From NCBI GenBank assembly GCA_964292325.1, contig CAXYVG010000010.1, positions 1-57,737 on the forward strand: 57,737 nucleotides of DNA. The letters are read 5' to 3'. Positions 1 to 7,203 of this stretch are shown piece after piece (position 1 is the first letter of the stretch; each line of letters begins with the position of its first letter). Below the pieces are notes generated by a model. The model saw only the letters and a list, made by a program, of their open reading frames with translations. It was not told the DNA's origin and made no database searches. Source of the DNA: CTSoil-075 sp964292325. GTDB taxonomy: Bacteria > Bacillota > Negativicutes > DSM-13327. Position numbers and translations under genes: made by a program.

Positions 1-123
1 TACGTTACCCAACTATTTGTGTACTCAAAACGAGTACGCACATCTGGCTTATTTTTAACCTTACTTACATTGTTTAGTTTTCAAAGAACACCTTTGTGAT
101 TTCGCAACCACCGACAGTTATAT
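1..123 (-). other. rRNA operon leader (operon continues off the left edge)
   Basis: Read on the minus strand, this stretch lies downstream of two tandem perfect promoters and holds a boxA-like antiterminator and a small perfect hairpin (arms at 21-26 and 32-37, loop 27-31). That arrangement is typical of the leader just before 16S rRNA in Firmicutes. No mature rRNA sequence is inside the window, so the operon itself is inferred. Confidence 0.7.
76..90 (-). promoter_or_regulatory. boxA-type antitermination site
   Basis: On the minus strand this reads TGTTCTTTGAAAACT, matching the Nus-factor boxA found in Bacillus and Clostridium rRNA leaders. It lies about 30 bases after the proximal promoter. 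Confidence 0.7.
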
Positions 124-152
124 ATATTATCATGTCGTTATCAACTTGTCAA
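124..152 (-). promoter_or_regulatory. rRNA promoter P2 (sigma A)
   Basis: Minus-strand TTGACA at 147-152, a 17-base spacer, and TAATAT at 124-129. It is the promoter nearer to the rRNA genes. Confidence 0.85.
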
Positions 153-213
153 CATATATTTCTGAAATTACCTATCTTCTTATGGTTTGCGGCACTTCTC
201 TAGTGCGTTTATT

Positions 214-242
214 ATATTATCATATCAATATTTGATTGTCAA
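214..242 (-). promoter_or_regulatory. rRNA promoter P1 (sigma A)
   Basis: Minus-strand TTGACA at 237-242, a 17-base spacer, and TAATAT at 214-219. The two -10 regions share the context GATAATAT, so P1 and P2 look like duplicated tandem promoters, as is common for rRNA operons. Confidence 0.85.
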
Positions 243-320
243 CACTATATTACTATTTTCATCTACACTACTCATTCTCTTTTGGTTAATAAAAAAAATA
301 CCAATATTTTTTTCATAATA

Positions 321-343
321 GAAGGGAGCTAACCGCTCCCTTC
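321..343 (-). terminator. Terminator-like hairpin after lysS
   Basis: A perfect 9-bp stem (321-329 with 335-343, loop 330-334) sits just after the lysS stop codon. The following minus-strand bases are A-rich rather than T-rich; a T-tract only appears around 290-300. Termination efficiency is therefore uncertain. Confidence 0.5.
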
Positions 344-358
344 CTTACAAATACTTTT

Positions 359-1852
359 TTACTCTTTATGCCTCATATGCGGAAACAAAAGAACATCTCG
401 AATAGAAGAGCTATCAGTAAGTAACATCACTAGACGATCAATACCAATACCTAAACCACCTGTTGGTGGCAATCCATATTCTAATGCATTAATATAATCA
501 TGATCCATCATATGGGCTTCAATGTCACCAGACTCACGTTGCTCAACTTGCGAATTAAAACGTCCTTCTTGATCAATTGGATCATTTAGTTCAGAAAATC
601 CATTCGCTAATTCGCGTCCAAAAACAAATACTTCGAATCGATCTGTAATATCAGGATTTTCTTTATTGCGTTTTGCTAAAGGTGAAATTTCGGTAGGATG
701 CCCAATAATGAAGGTAGGTTGAATTAAATGCTCCTCTACCTTTTCTTCAAAGATATTATTCAAAATACCACCAATGCCATTTTTCTTTTCATACTTAACA
801 TCCAGTCGATCAGCAATGGCTCTTGCTTCTTCAATTGTTGTAACGGTATTAAAATTGACACCTGTATATTTTTCGACCGCTTCAGGCATAGTAATACGAT
901 TCCATGGTGGCGCAAGATTAATTTCTTGCCCCTGATAAGTAATTTGAGTAGTGCCAAGGACTTCTAGCGCTATACCTGATACTATATCTTCAGTCAAACG
1001 CATAAGATCCTGATAATCCGAATAAGCTTGATACATTTCTACAATTGTAAATTCAGGATTATGACGAATAGAAAGTCCTTCGTTTCTAAAGACACGTCCC
1101 ACTTCATATACGCGTTCAAATCCACCAACAATCAATCTTTTCAAATATAACTCAGGGGCTATCCGCATATATAAATCCATGTCTAATGCATTATGATGGG
1201 TAGTAAAAGGACGCGCTGCAGCACCACCTGCAATTGGATGCATCATTGGTGTCTCAACCTCTAGATAATCACGTTCATCTAAAATGCGTCGCAGTGATTT
1301 AATAATCCTACTACGCGATACAAAGGTATTACGAACTTCAGGATTTACAATCAAATCTAAGTAACGCTGACGGTAACGTGTTTCTACATCTTTTAAACCA
1401 TGCCATTTTTCGGGAAGAGGTCTAAGAGATTTCGCCAATATTTCAAAACTATTTATTTTTATACTGATTTCACCACGTTGCGTTCTGAAAACGACGCCTT
1501 CAATACCAACTACATCACCAATATCTAGAAGCTTGAAATTTTCATATTGGCTTTCACCAATCACATCCTGCCGGAAATATACTTGTATACGACCAGACAT
1601 ATCCATCAAATTAACAAAGCTAGTTTTACCATGACCACGCACTGCCATAATCCGCCCAGCTAATTGCACTGATTGACCTTCCAGTTTTTCAAAATTGGCA
1701 ATTACGTCACTTGCATGATGAGTCACATGATATTTACGAGCAAAGGGTTCCATTCCTTTTGCTGCGATAGCCGTCATTTTCTCACGCCGCACACGCATCA
1801 GTTCATTTACATCTTCATGTTTCTGAGTTTCTTGCGTATTTACTTCTGTCAT
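359..1852 (-). CDS. lysS: Lysyl-tRNA synthetase, class II
   Basis: A 497-residue protein that charges tRNA-Lys with lysine in the cytoplasm. The length is normal for bacterial LysS. The N-terminal third is an OB-fold anticodon-binding domain. The class II catalytic core follows: motif 1 around residue 200 (VETPMM), motif 2 around 260 (VGRVFRNEG) and motif 3 near the C-terminus (GLGIGIDRLVM). The start is ATG with a TAGGAGAG ribosome site about 10 bases upstream. It follows greA with a 44-base gap, so the two are probably co-transcribed, as in many Firmicutes. No T-box motif is visible upstream. Confidence 0.97.
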   Translation of the reverse strand: MTEVNTQETQKHEDVNELMRVRREKMTAIAAKGMEPFARKYHVTHHASDVIANFEKLEGQSVQLAGRIMAVRGHGKTSFVNLMDMSGRIQVYFRQDVIGESQYENFKLLDIGDVVGIEGVVFRTQRGEISIKINSFEILAKSLRPLPEKWHGLKDVETRYRQRYLDLIVNPEVRNTFVSRSRIIKSLRRILDERDYLEVETPMMHPIAGGAAARPFTTHHNALDMDLYMRIAPELYLKRLIVGGFERVYEVGRVFRNEGLSIRHNPEFTIVEMYQAYSDYQDLMRLTEDIVSGIALEVLGTTQITYQGQEINLAPPWNRITMPEAVEKYTGVNFNTVTTIEEARAIADRLDVKYEKKNGIGGILNNIFEEKVEEHLIQPTFIIGHPTEISPLAKRNKENPDITDRFEVFVFGRELANGFSELNDPIDQEGRFNSQVEQRESGDIEAHMMDHDYINALEYGLPPTGGLGIGIDRLVMLLTDSSSIRDVLLFPHMRHKE

Positions 1853-1896
1853 TTGTACATTCTCTCCTAACCCGTTGATTTTAACATTCTAAAAAA

Positions 1897-2379
1897 TTAC
1901 GAATTGATTTTAATCTCTAATACTTCATATTTTAATATCCCAGCTGGTACATTAACCTCAACAATACTACCTACTTTTTTGCCTAGGATCGCCTGTCCTA
2001 CCGGTGATTCATTAGAAATTTTCATTTCAACTGGATCGGCTTCTGCAGAACCAACAATCGCATATTCCAGCTCATCACCAAACTCTAAGTCTTTCAAAAC
2101 AACAGTCGCACCAATGGACACCACATCAGTTCCAATATCATCTTCATCAATTAATTTGCTATTTCTCAGCATTTTTTCTAACGTGATAATCTCACCTTCG
2201 ATAAATGCTTGTTCATTTTTTGCATCTTCATACTCCGAGTTTTCGCTAATATCACCAAATTCAATAGCTTGTTTAATTCTCTCGGCTACTTCTCTACGAC
2301 GTACCGATTTTAAATGTTCAAATTTCTGCTCTATTTTTTTTAATCCTTCAGCAGTAAGGATAAATTGCTTTTCAGTCAT
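1897..2379 (-). CDS. greA: Transcription elongation factor GreA
   Basis: A 160-residue cleavage factor that rescues backtracked RNA polymerase by stimulating cleavage of the nascent transcript. The N-terminal coiled coil (about residues 1-75) carries the acidic tip sequence GDISENSEYEDA, which reaches the polymerase active site. The C-terminal half is the FKBP-like domain. The length is typical. The ATG start has GGAG 10 bases upstream. It is the first gene of a greA-lysS unit and sits behind a perfect sigma-A promoter at 2614-2642 with a leader of about 230 bases. Confidence 0.97.
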   Translation of the reverse strand: MTEKQFILTAEGLKKIEQKFEHLKSVRRREVAERIKQAIEFGDISENSEYEDAKNEQAFIEGEIITLEKMLRNSKLIDEDDIGTDVVSIGATVVLKDLEFGDELEYAIVGSAEADPVEMKISNESPVGQAILGKKVGSIVEVNVPAGILKYEVLEIKINS

Positions 2380-2550
2380 GTGTTCTGTTCTCCTTTAAAA
2401 TTGATTTCTAATTATCTGCATTATTGTATTCGATAACTTTTCTTTTGCCACAATCATAGAGCCCAGTTTCTATTATATATCCATGAAGCTATATAATAAT
2501 AATCCTTACTATAAAAAATACACTAAATATACTCATAAGGCAATATAAAT

Positions 2551-2575
2551 AGTGCCAAGTGAATAACTTGACACT
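2551..2575 (-). terminator. Hairpin in the greA leader / terminator of the upstream trio
   Basis: A 10-bp stem with one G-U pair and a 5-base loop, followed on the minus strand by an AT-rich but T-poor run. It lies between the greA promoter and the greA start. It could end transcripts of the acyl-reductase operon or attenuate greA-lysS. Confidence 0.45.
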
Positions 2576-2613
2576 TTCGTCGCAGGCTAAACAACCCACT
2601 TAGTATGCAATTA

Positions 2614-2642
2614 ATTATAGGGATAAAACTCTGCTTTGTCAA
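2614..2642 (-). promoter_or_regulatory. Sigma-A promoter for greA-lysS
   Basis: Perfect TTGACA (2637-2642), 17-base spacer, perfect TATAAT (2614-2619) on the minus strand. It starts immediately after the stop codon of the upstream gene and predicts a start site near 2607. Confidence 0.8.
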
Positions 2643-2648
2643 TATTTT

Positions 2649-3743
2649 CTAACTTATTCCTCTCCTTTGTTTTTCGCTAGCAATATTCACATTCCCTTTA
2701 ATTATTGCAATTTCTTCCGCTGTTATAGCCCTTTCGAAACTACGAAAACCAGCTAATTTGAAACCATGTTTTGTCGCTAGTTGTTCAATCGTCTCGACTT
2801 GTTTAACCGTTAAATCACGACCTAATGTAAAGTTTTCATATCGCTTTTCCAAAGATAAAATCATAGTTTCAGCCATACACGCATAGGCTGTACCTTTCGG
2901 AAAGCCAAAATTGAGCCCAAAATCAACATCGCCCGGAATCTCAACTACGCCACCTTCAATAACCAAGATATCATTACGCATTTCAGCTACACGCCGAGAA
3001 ACATTACGCGGCCTTGCTACATCACATACAATCGCCCCTGATTTTAAATCTTCAGGTTCAATAATGCTATCCACGGCACTCGTTACAGCAATGATAATAT
3101 CAGCAGATTTTAGTGCAGATTTAGTATTAGCAGTTACCTTAACTGCTAACCCATTTTTCCGCAAAATTTGTTCAGCAAGTTTTTCCAATTTATCTTCACT
3201 ACGTGCTGCTAATGTTAAATACCGTACTTCACGTGATAAAATTTGTGCACAAGCCGCACCAATAGAACCAGTAGCTCCTAATATTAGTACATTCGCTCTT
3301 TGTAAATCAATCCCCATAATTTTTGCAGCTTGACGCGCACCTTCAAGAGCAGTAGCAACTGTATAACTATTACCAGTTGTTACCGCAATATTTAAGTTGT
3401 TAGCAATTGTTATACCAGCATCCCCAACAATAGATGTAAATGCACCAAGCCCTACTATTTTTGCACCCAGTTTTTCTGCCACTTTACCTGCCTTGATAAT
3501 TTTCTGCATCACATACGGTTCAGGCATATCAACCATTTGTTTTGATGTTAAAGGACAAGTAACAAACCATCCTTCGCCCTTTGATAGATTCGACTCTATG
3601 CCAGTAATATGAGAAGTCTTAAACGGGGGAATATGTTTTAGTACCCCCTCAACCAAACCATCTGGCCAGTTTTTAGTAAATGGAAACTTACGACTAACAT
3701 CTTTGGCAATAAGTGGATGTAAAATGAAGGCAAATTTTTCCAA
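2649..3743 (-). CDS. Homologue of cyanobacterial long-chain acyl-ACP reductase (often annotated as shikimate dehydrogenase)
   Basis: A 364-residue Rossmann-fold protein. Seen in the sequence: GLGAFTSIV at 98-106, TTGNSYT at 122-128, the dinucleotide motif GATGSIG at 156-162, Cys289 in YACMAE, and NFTLGRD followed by KHGF at 325-328. From memory, cyanobacterial acyl-ACP reductase has the same blocks in the same order (GGFSSIV, TTGNTHT, GATGDIG, ACFAEA with the thioester cysteine, KHGF) and nearly the same length. NAD(P)H-dependent reduction of an acyl thioester to an aldehyde is therefore the best guess; the substrate is unknown. The start is TTG with AAAGGAGAG 9 bases upstream. It follows the middle gene of the trio by 18 bases. 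The C-terminal tail of about 30 residues after KHGF is specific to this protein. Confidence 0.7.
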   Translation of the reverse strand: MEKFAFILHPLIAKDVSRKFPFTKNWPDGLVEGVLKHIPPFKTSHITGIESNLSKGEGWFVTCPLTSKQMVDMPEPYVMQKIIKAGKVAEKLGAKIVGLGAFTSIVGDAGITIANNLNIAVTTGNSYTVATALEGARQAAKIMGIDLQRANVLILGATGSIGAACAQILSREVRYLTLAARSEDKLEKLAEQILRKNGLAVKVTANTKSALKSADIIIAVTSAVDSIIEPEDLKSGAIVCDVARPRNVSRRVAEMRNDILVIEGGVVEIPGDVDFGLNFGFPKGTAYACMAETMILSLEKRYENFTLGRDLTVKQVETIEQLATKHGFKLAGFRSFERAITAEEIAIIKGNVNIASEKQRRGIS

Positions 3744-3761
3744 ATAAATGCTCTCCTTTCA

Positions 3762-4664
3762 CTAAGATAGCCGCTTGACACGCGGCGCAATATTTATTTC
3801 ATCCAAAATACGTTCATAATCAAGCATTGTTAGTTCTTCTGGACGCTTACCAGACAATGCTACAAGTACTCCTTCTAGAATATTAGTACCAAATGAACGT
3901 TCACCCATTTCAGGTGTAGTTGTGACTAACGTCATTACACCACGTTCCTGTAATAATTTTTCATCTTCTCGCGTCACAGTATTCGTAATAATCAGTTTAC
4001 CATCTAATGTATCTGGCATGTATTTACGAATAAAATGAAAATCACCAGCGATAATCTCTGCCTGCTGAAAATAACGACTAAAACGCGGTGTATTTTGGGT
4101 TTGACTATCACCTGTAGGGTAAAATAAACGAATCGGTAACTTCGTTATAATCGGCACAATGACCCTGGAAAGCATTGCTAAACTAGTTAGACTATGTAGA
4201 GGAATTGGTATACCCAGTCCAAATAATAAATCACCACATACTATGTTACTTCCCGCTGCTACCAATTCTTCCGCGAGCCCAAATCGGTCTATAGCGCAAA
4301 CAACTAATACTGGTTTGTTTTTAAAATCTATTCCTTCGACTTTTGTTAAATATCGAATCACTCGCCGTTCAAGAGTGTTTTTAATTCCACTACCATCAAC
4401 AATTGGTGTTTTTTTAGCCGTAGCAGCAATCTGCGCTGACTCTTTAAATGTATAGCGCTTGTTACCAGCATATACATATAAATCTGTCCCACCCATACCA
4501 AAGGCATCCACTTGACCATCCAATTCACGAATGAGCTGTATGGCTTTATTTTTATCACCATTTGTACCAATCCGCTCAATGAAAAATTCTTGGCCACCAA
4601 AATTCGCAGTTGCCTGGTGATCACGTTTCGATGACCCCAAACTTATACTTACGACACGCTTCAT
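3762..4664 (-). CDS. Conserved protein of unknown function (database name usually quinate 5-dehydrogenase)
   Basis: A 300-residue soluble protein with no membrane segment. I do not see the shikimate/quinate dehydrogenase signatures that its customary name would require. Visible features are an N-terminal strand VVSISLGS, a glycine-rich GMGGTDLY at 56-63, DGSGIKNTLER at 90-100, and a hydrophobic GDLLFGLGIPIPLHS stretch near the middle. It lies between an XRE-type regulator (24-base gap upstream) and the acyl-reductase homologue (18-base gap downstream), so it probably works with them. The ATG start has GGGGG about 14 bases upstream, a rather distant ribosome site. The function is not assigned. 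Confidence 0.6.
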   Translation of the reverse strand: MKRVVSISLGSSKRDHQATANFGGQEFFIERIGTNGDKNKAIQLIRELDGQVDAFGMGGTDLYVYAGNKRYTFKESAQIAATAKKTPIVDGSGIKNTLERRVIRYLTKVEGIDFKNKPVLVVCAIDRFGLAEELVAAGSNIVCGDLLFGLGIPIPLHSLTSLAMLSRVIVPIITKLPIRLFYPTGDSQTQNTPRFSRYFQQAEIIAGDFHFIRKYMPDTLDGKLIITNTVTREDEKLLQERGVMTLVTTTPEMGERSFGTNILEGVLVALSGKRPEELTMLDYERILDEINIAPRVKRLS

Positions 4665-4688
4665 ACCTTGTGTTGCCCCCTATTAACC

Positions 4689-5204
4689 CTACAATTGACG
4701 CACCATACTCCGTATACTTTCCGGATCAACATATTTATCCTCAGCGATTGGCGATGCGCCAATTTCTACACCAATTACCTCTTTATCCAAGATTGTTTCC
4801 ATCAGCTTTATCCGCATATTAGAGCCCAAAATAATAACAATATCATAATTTCGCAATGTAGCAATAATCTCCATGATATTATTAAAAAAATCAACTCCTG
4901 TTTTACTTTGCACAAAAGCCCAACGTTCTTGTTCTGACATTAATAGCGAATAGTCAATCCCCTCTTGTTTTGCCATAAGCCTTAATTCTTCACAGTTTTT
5001 GATAGGAAATCCAACTAAAGCGACTCGCCCACCTTTACGAATTTCTCCCACTGTCTCTAGCTTTGAAATTACGGTTCGATCTACCCCCACCCGCTTGGCT
5101 ACTTCTTGTTGGGATAAACCTTGAGCACGCATCTCTAGCATTTCATCTATAATTTGATGAATTTTTTGTGAGTTGACGATTTTTTCACCAATCCGTAATA
5201 ACAT
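4689..5204 (-). CDS. XRE-type helix-turn-helix regulator with C-terminal alpha/beta domain
   Basis: A 171-residue protein, first gene of the acyl-reductase trio. An N-terminal helix-turn-helix (about residues 28-52, LSQQEVAKRVGVDRTVISK) is followed by an alpha/beta domain with strands such as GGRVALVGFP and YDIVIILGSN. The latter looks like a ligand-sensing or small Rossmann-like module. The ATG start has GGGAGAGG 8 bases upstream. The 130-base upstream gap carries a 44-bp imperfect palindrome over the promoter, which suggests autoregulation. It could be a repressor or activator sensing the product of the two enzymes; the ligand cannot be told from sequence. Confidence 0.7.
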   Translation of the reverse strand: MLLRIGEKIVNSQKIHQIIDEMLEMRAQGLSQQEVAKRVGVDRTVISKLETVGEIRKGGRVALVGFPIKNCEELRLMAKQEGIDYSLLMSEQERWAFVQSKTGVDFFNNIMEIIATLRNYDIVIILGSNMRIKLMETILDKEVIGVEIGASPIAEDKYVDPESIRSMVRQL

Positions 5205-5252
5205 CAGTCATCCTCTCCCACATCGAATAGGCATAAAAAAAATCACTCGCCT

Positions 5253-5296
5253 TAACATATTATATGTGCACAAAGTTGTGTACATGCAATATGTTA
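5253..5296. promoter_or_regulatory. 44-bp dyad operator of the acyl-reductase trio
   Basis: Two 21-base arms (5253-5273 and 5276-5296) around a 2-base centre match at 18 of 21 positions. The core arm is TGTGCACAA / TTGTGTACA. The dyad covers the predicted -10 and -35 of the trio, so a dimeric or tetrameric regulator binding here would control the promoter. It might also act as a hairpin terminator for dusB, since a minus-strand T8 lies 10 bases further on. Confidence 0.6.
5259..5289 (-). promoter_or_regulatory. Promoter of the acyl-reductase trio, 19-base spacer
   Basis: Perfect TATAAT at 5259-5264 and TTGCAT at 5284-5289 on the minus strand, separated by 19 bases. A 19-base spacer is overlong for sigma A and would fit a promoter that needs a regulator to be active or is readily repressed. 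Both hexamers lie inside the dyad. Confidence 0.5.
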
Positions 5297-5334
5297 GCAC
5301 TTTTTTTTGATTTTTACAAATATAATAGGCGTAA

Positions 5335-6288
5335 TTATCTAAATTCTTCCAGAACATTAGTAAAATCAGCTTTACATGTTGCCTGATTAAATCGCAAACG
5401 CAATTCCGACGAGTGGTGTAATCCTTTCGTATACCATGCCCCATGACGACGCATTTCCCGAATACCAAGATACTCACCCTTACATTCTACTAGCATATCT
5501 AAATGCCGTATCATAACGGATAATCGTTCTAATGCTGTCGGAGCAGGCAATAATTCTCCTGTAGCTAAGTACTGTACCACCTGGCGAAAAATCCAAGGAT
5601 TCCCTTGTGCAGCCCGACCAATCATCAGCCCATCACAACCTGTTTCAGCCAACATTCTTTCTGCATCATAAGGAGATCGAATATCACCATTGCCAATCAC
5701 AGGCATACTGATACTTTCCTTAACCTCTCGTATAATTTCCCAATCAGCCTCACCAGAATAAAATTGTTCTCTCGTACGTCCATGTATAGCAACAGCAGCT
5801 ATACCCGCTTTTTCTGCAAGTTTTGCCATTTCTACTGCATTAACTGATCCATTATTCCAGCCTTTACGAATCTTTACAGTAACTGGGACCTTTACAGCCT
5901 CGACAACACTAACCATAATTTGATAAGCCAAATCAGGCCGACACATCAAAGCAGCCCCACTACCGTTTTTTATGATTTTAGGAGTTGGACACCCCATATT
6001 GATATCAATAATATCAGCACCCACCCGCTCAACAAATTGAGCAGCATTTGCCATACTAGCAGGGTCTGAGCCAAAAATTTGTATTGCTACTGGTCTTTCC
6101 CGTTCATCAATTGTCAACATATCTACAGTATGGCAATTTTTATATAGCAACCCCTTATCACTGACCATTTCAGAATATACTAAGCCACAACCCATTTCTT
6201 TAGCTAACAGTCGAAAGGGTAAATCTGTCACACCAGCCATCGGTGCTAGCATTACTTGATTTGCTAATTTTATTTTACCAATGTGCAT
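5335..6288 (-). CDS. dusB: tRNA-dihydrouridine synthase B
   Basis: A 317-residue FMN- and NADPH-dependent enzyme that reduces specific uridines in tRNA. The N-terminal TIM barrel has LAPMAGVTD near residue 15 and the catalytic cysteine in NMGCPTPK around residue 100. Later come the phosphate-binding GDIRSP and IGRAAQGNPW motifs. I start it at ATG 6288 because AAGGAGA lies 7 bases upstream; an upstream in-frame start would add ten unlikely residues. It follows coaX by 39 bases and likely shares its promoter, matching the coaX-dusB proximity in Bacillus. Confidence 0.95.
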   Translation of the reverse strand: MHIGKIKLANQVMLAPMAGVTDLPFRLLAKEMGCGLVYSEMVSDKGLLYKNCHTVDMLTIDERERPVAIQIFGSDPASMANAAQFVERVGADIIDINMGCPTPKIIKNGSGAALMCRPDLAYQIMVSVVEAVKVPVTVKIRKGWNNGSVNAVEMAKLAEKAGIAAVAIHGRTREQFYSGEADWEIIREVKESISMPVIGNGDIRSPYDAERMLAETGCDGLMIGRAAQGNPWIFRQVVQYLATGELLPAPTALERLSVMIRHLDMLVECKGEYLGIREMRRHGAWYTKGLHHSSELRLRFNQATCKADFTNVLEEFR

Positions 6289-6327
6289 AATAGTTCTCCT
6301 TACTGACATACATATCACCGAATAGAA

Positions 6328-7092
6328 TTACACATTCATCTGATAAATAAGCTGTAATCCCTCTAAAGTTAGAAAATGTTCTACGGCATTAATACTACCC
6401 GATTCTTGTGCAATCAAATTAGCCAGTCCACCTGTAGCAACAACAAAAGCATCCGATCCCATTTCCTCTTTCATACGCCTTACAATACCATCAACTTGCC
6501 CAACAAAGCCATAAATAATACCCGACTGCATACTCGTAACCGTATTACGACAAATAACATTCTTAGGTTTAACTAATTCGATTCTAGGCAATTTCGCGGC
6601 CCTTTGAAATAAAGCCTCTGTCGAAATACCAATACCAGGAGCAATAGCCCCGCCTAAATAATCACCATTTTCCGCAATGGCACAGAAAGTAGTGGCTGTA
6701 CCAAAATCAACAATAATCAGCGGCCCACCATACTTACGATGTGCAGCTACCGCATTCACAATACGATCAGCCCCTACCTCGCGAGGATTCTCATACTTTA
6801 TAAAAATCCCAGTTTTAATGCCAGGTCCAACTACTAATGGTTCAACATTGAAATACCGCTGACACATTTTAACTAGAGGCACAACAAGCGGCGGAACAAC
6901 TGACGAAATAATAACGGCTTCAATATCTTTAATACTAATCCCACCATATGTAAAGAGATTATTAATGAGCATTCCATACTCATCACCTGTTTTTTGCCGA
7001 TCTGTAGATATCCGCCAATGTTGCAATAATTCTTCACCATCATAAGCCCCAAGAACCATATTGGTATTTCCTATATCAAACACTAATAGCAT
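6328..7092 (-). CDS. coaX: Type III pantothenate kinase
   Basis: A 254-residue ASKHA-fold kinase that phosphorylates pantothenate, the first step of coenzyme A synthesis. The N-terminus MLLVFDIGNTN is the phosphate-1 motif. DFGTATTF (about 125-132) and GAIAPGI (about 150) are typical type III signatures. Start at 7092, where GGAGG is 8 bases upstream; the longer in-frame start overlaps the ribosome site. It has its own sigma-A promoter at 7152-7180 and precedes dusB. Confidence 0.95.
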   Translation of the reverse strand: MLLVFDIGNTNMVLGAYDGEELLQHWRISTDRQKTGDEYGMLINNLFTYGGISIKDIEAVIISSVVPPLVVPLVKMCQRYFNVEPLVVGPGIKTGIFIKYENPREVGADRIVNAVAAHRKYGGPLIIVDFGTATTFCAIAENGDYLGGAIAPGIGISTEALFQRAAKLPRIELVKPKNVICRNTVTSMQSGIIYGFVGQVDGIVRRMKEEMGSDAFVVATGGLANLIAQESGSINAVEHFLTLEGLQLIYQMNV

Positions 7093-7151
7093 ACATTCAT
7101 CCTCCAGCATCATTTTTTATCTAAAAGTATCCCGTAAAACCCATACAACAC

Positions 7152-7180
7152 AGTATATAAACTGTTAGCATTCCTGTCAA
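7152..7180 (-). promoter_or_regulatory. Sigma-A promoter for coaX-dusB
   Basis: Perfect TTGACA at 7175-7180, a 17-base spacer, and TATACT at 7152-7157 on the minus strand, about 60 bases before the coaX start. Confidence 0.7.
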
Positions 7181-7203
7181 TCATACAATCATCATCTCAT
7201 CAT

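Noticed and set aside
1..358. A tRNA or 5S gene at the left edge
   Set aside because: No cloverleaf or 5S-like sequence; only leader and promoter elements are seen.
728..967. Open frames opposite lysS, greA, mfd, gerA and other large genes
   Set aside because: They lie antisense to strongly recognised genes, have no similarity or ribosome sites, and follow from codon bias of the true gene.
2380..2648. T-box riboswitch before greA-lysS or before argS
   Set aside because: No AGGGTGGNACCGCG-type T-box sequence occurs in either leader.
5208..5477. Minus-strand open frame of 89 codons over the dusB end and the dyad
   Set aside because: It overlaps dusB in another frame and the palindromic promoter region; composition is not protein-like.
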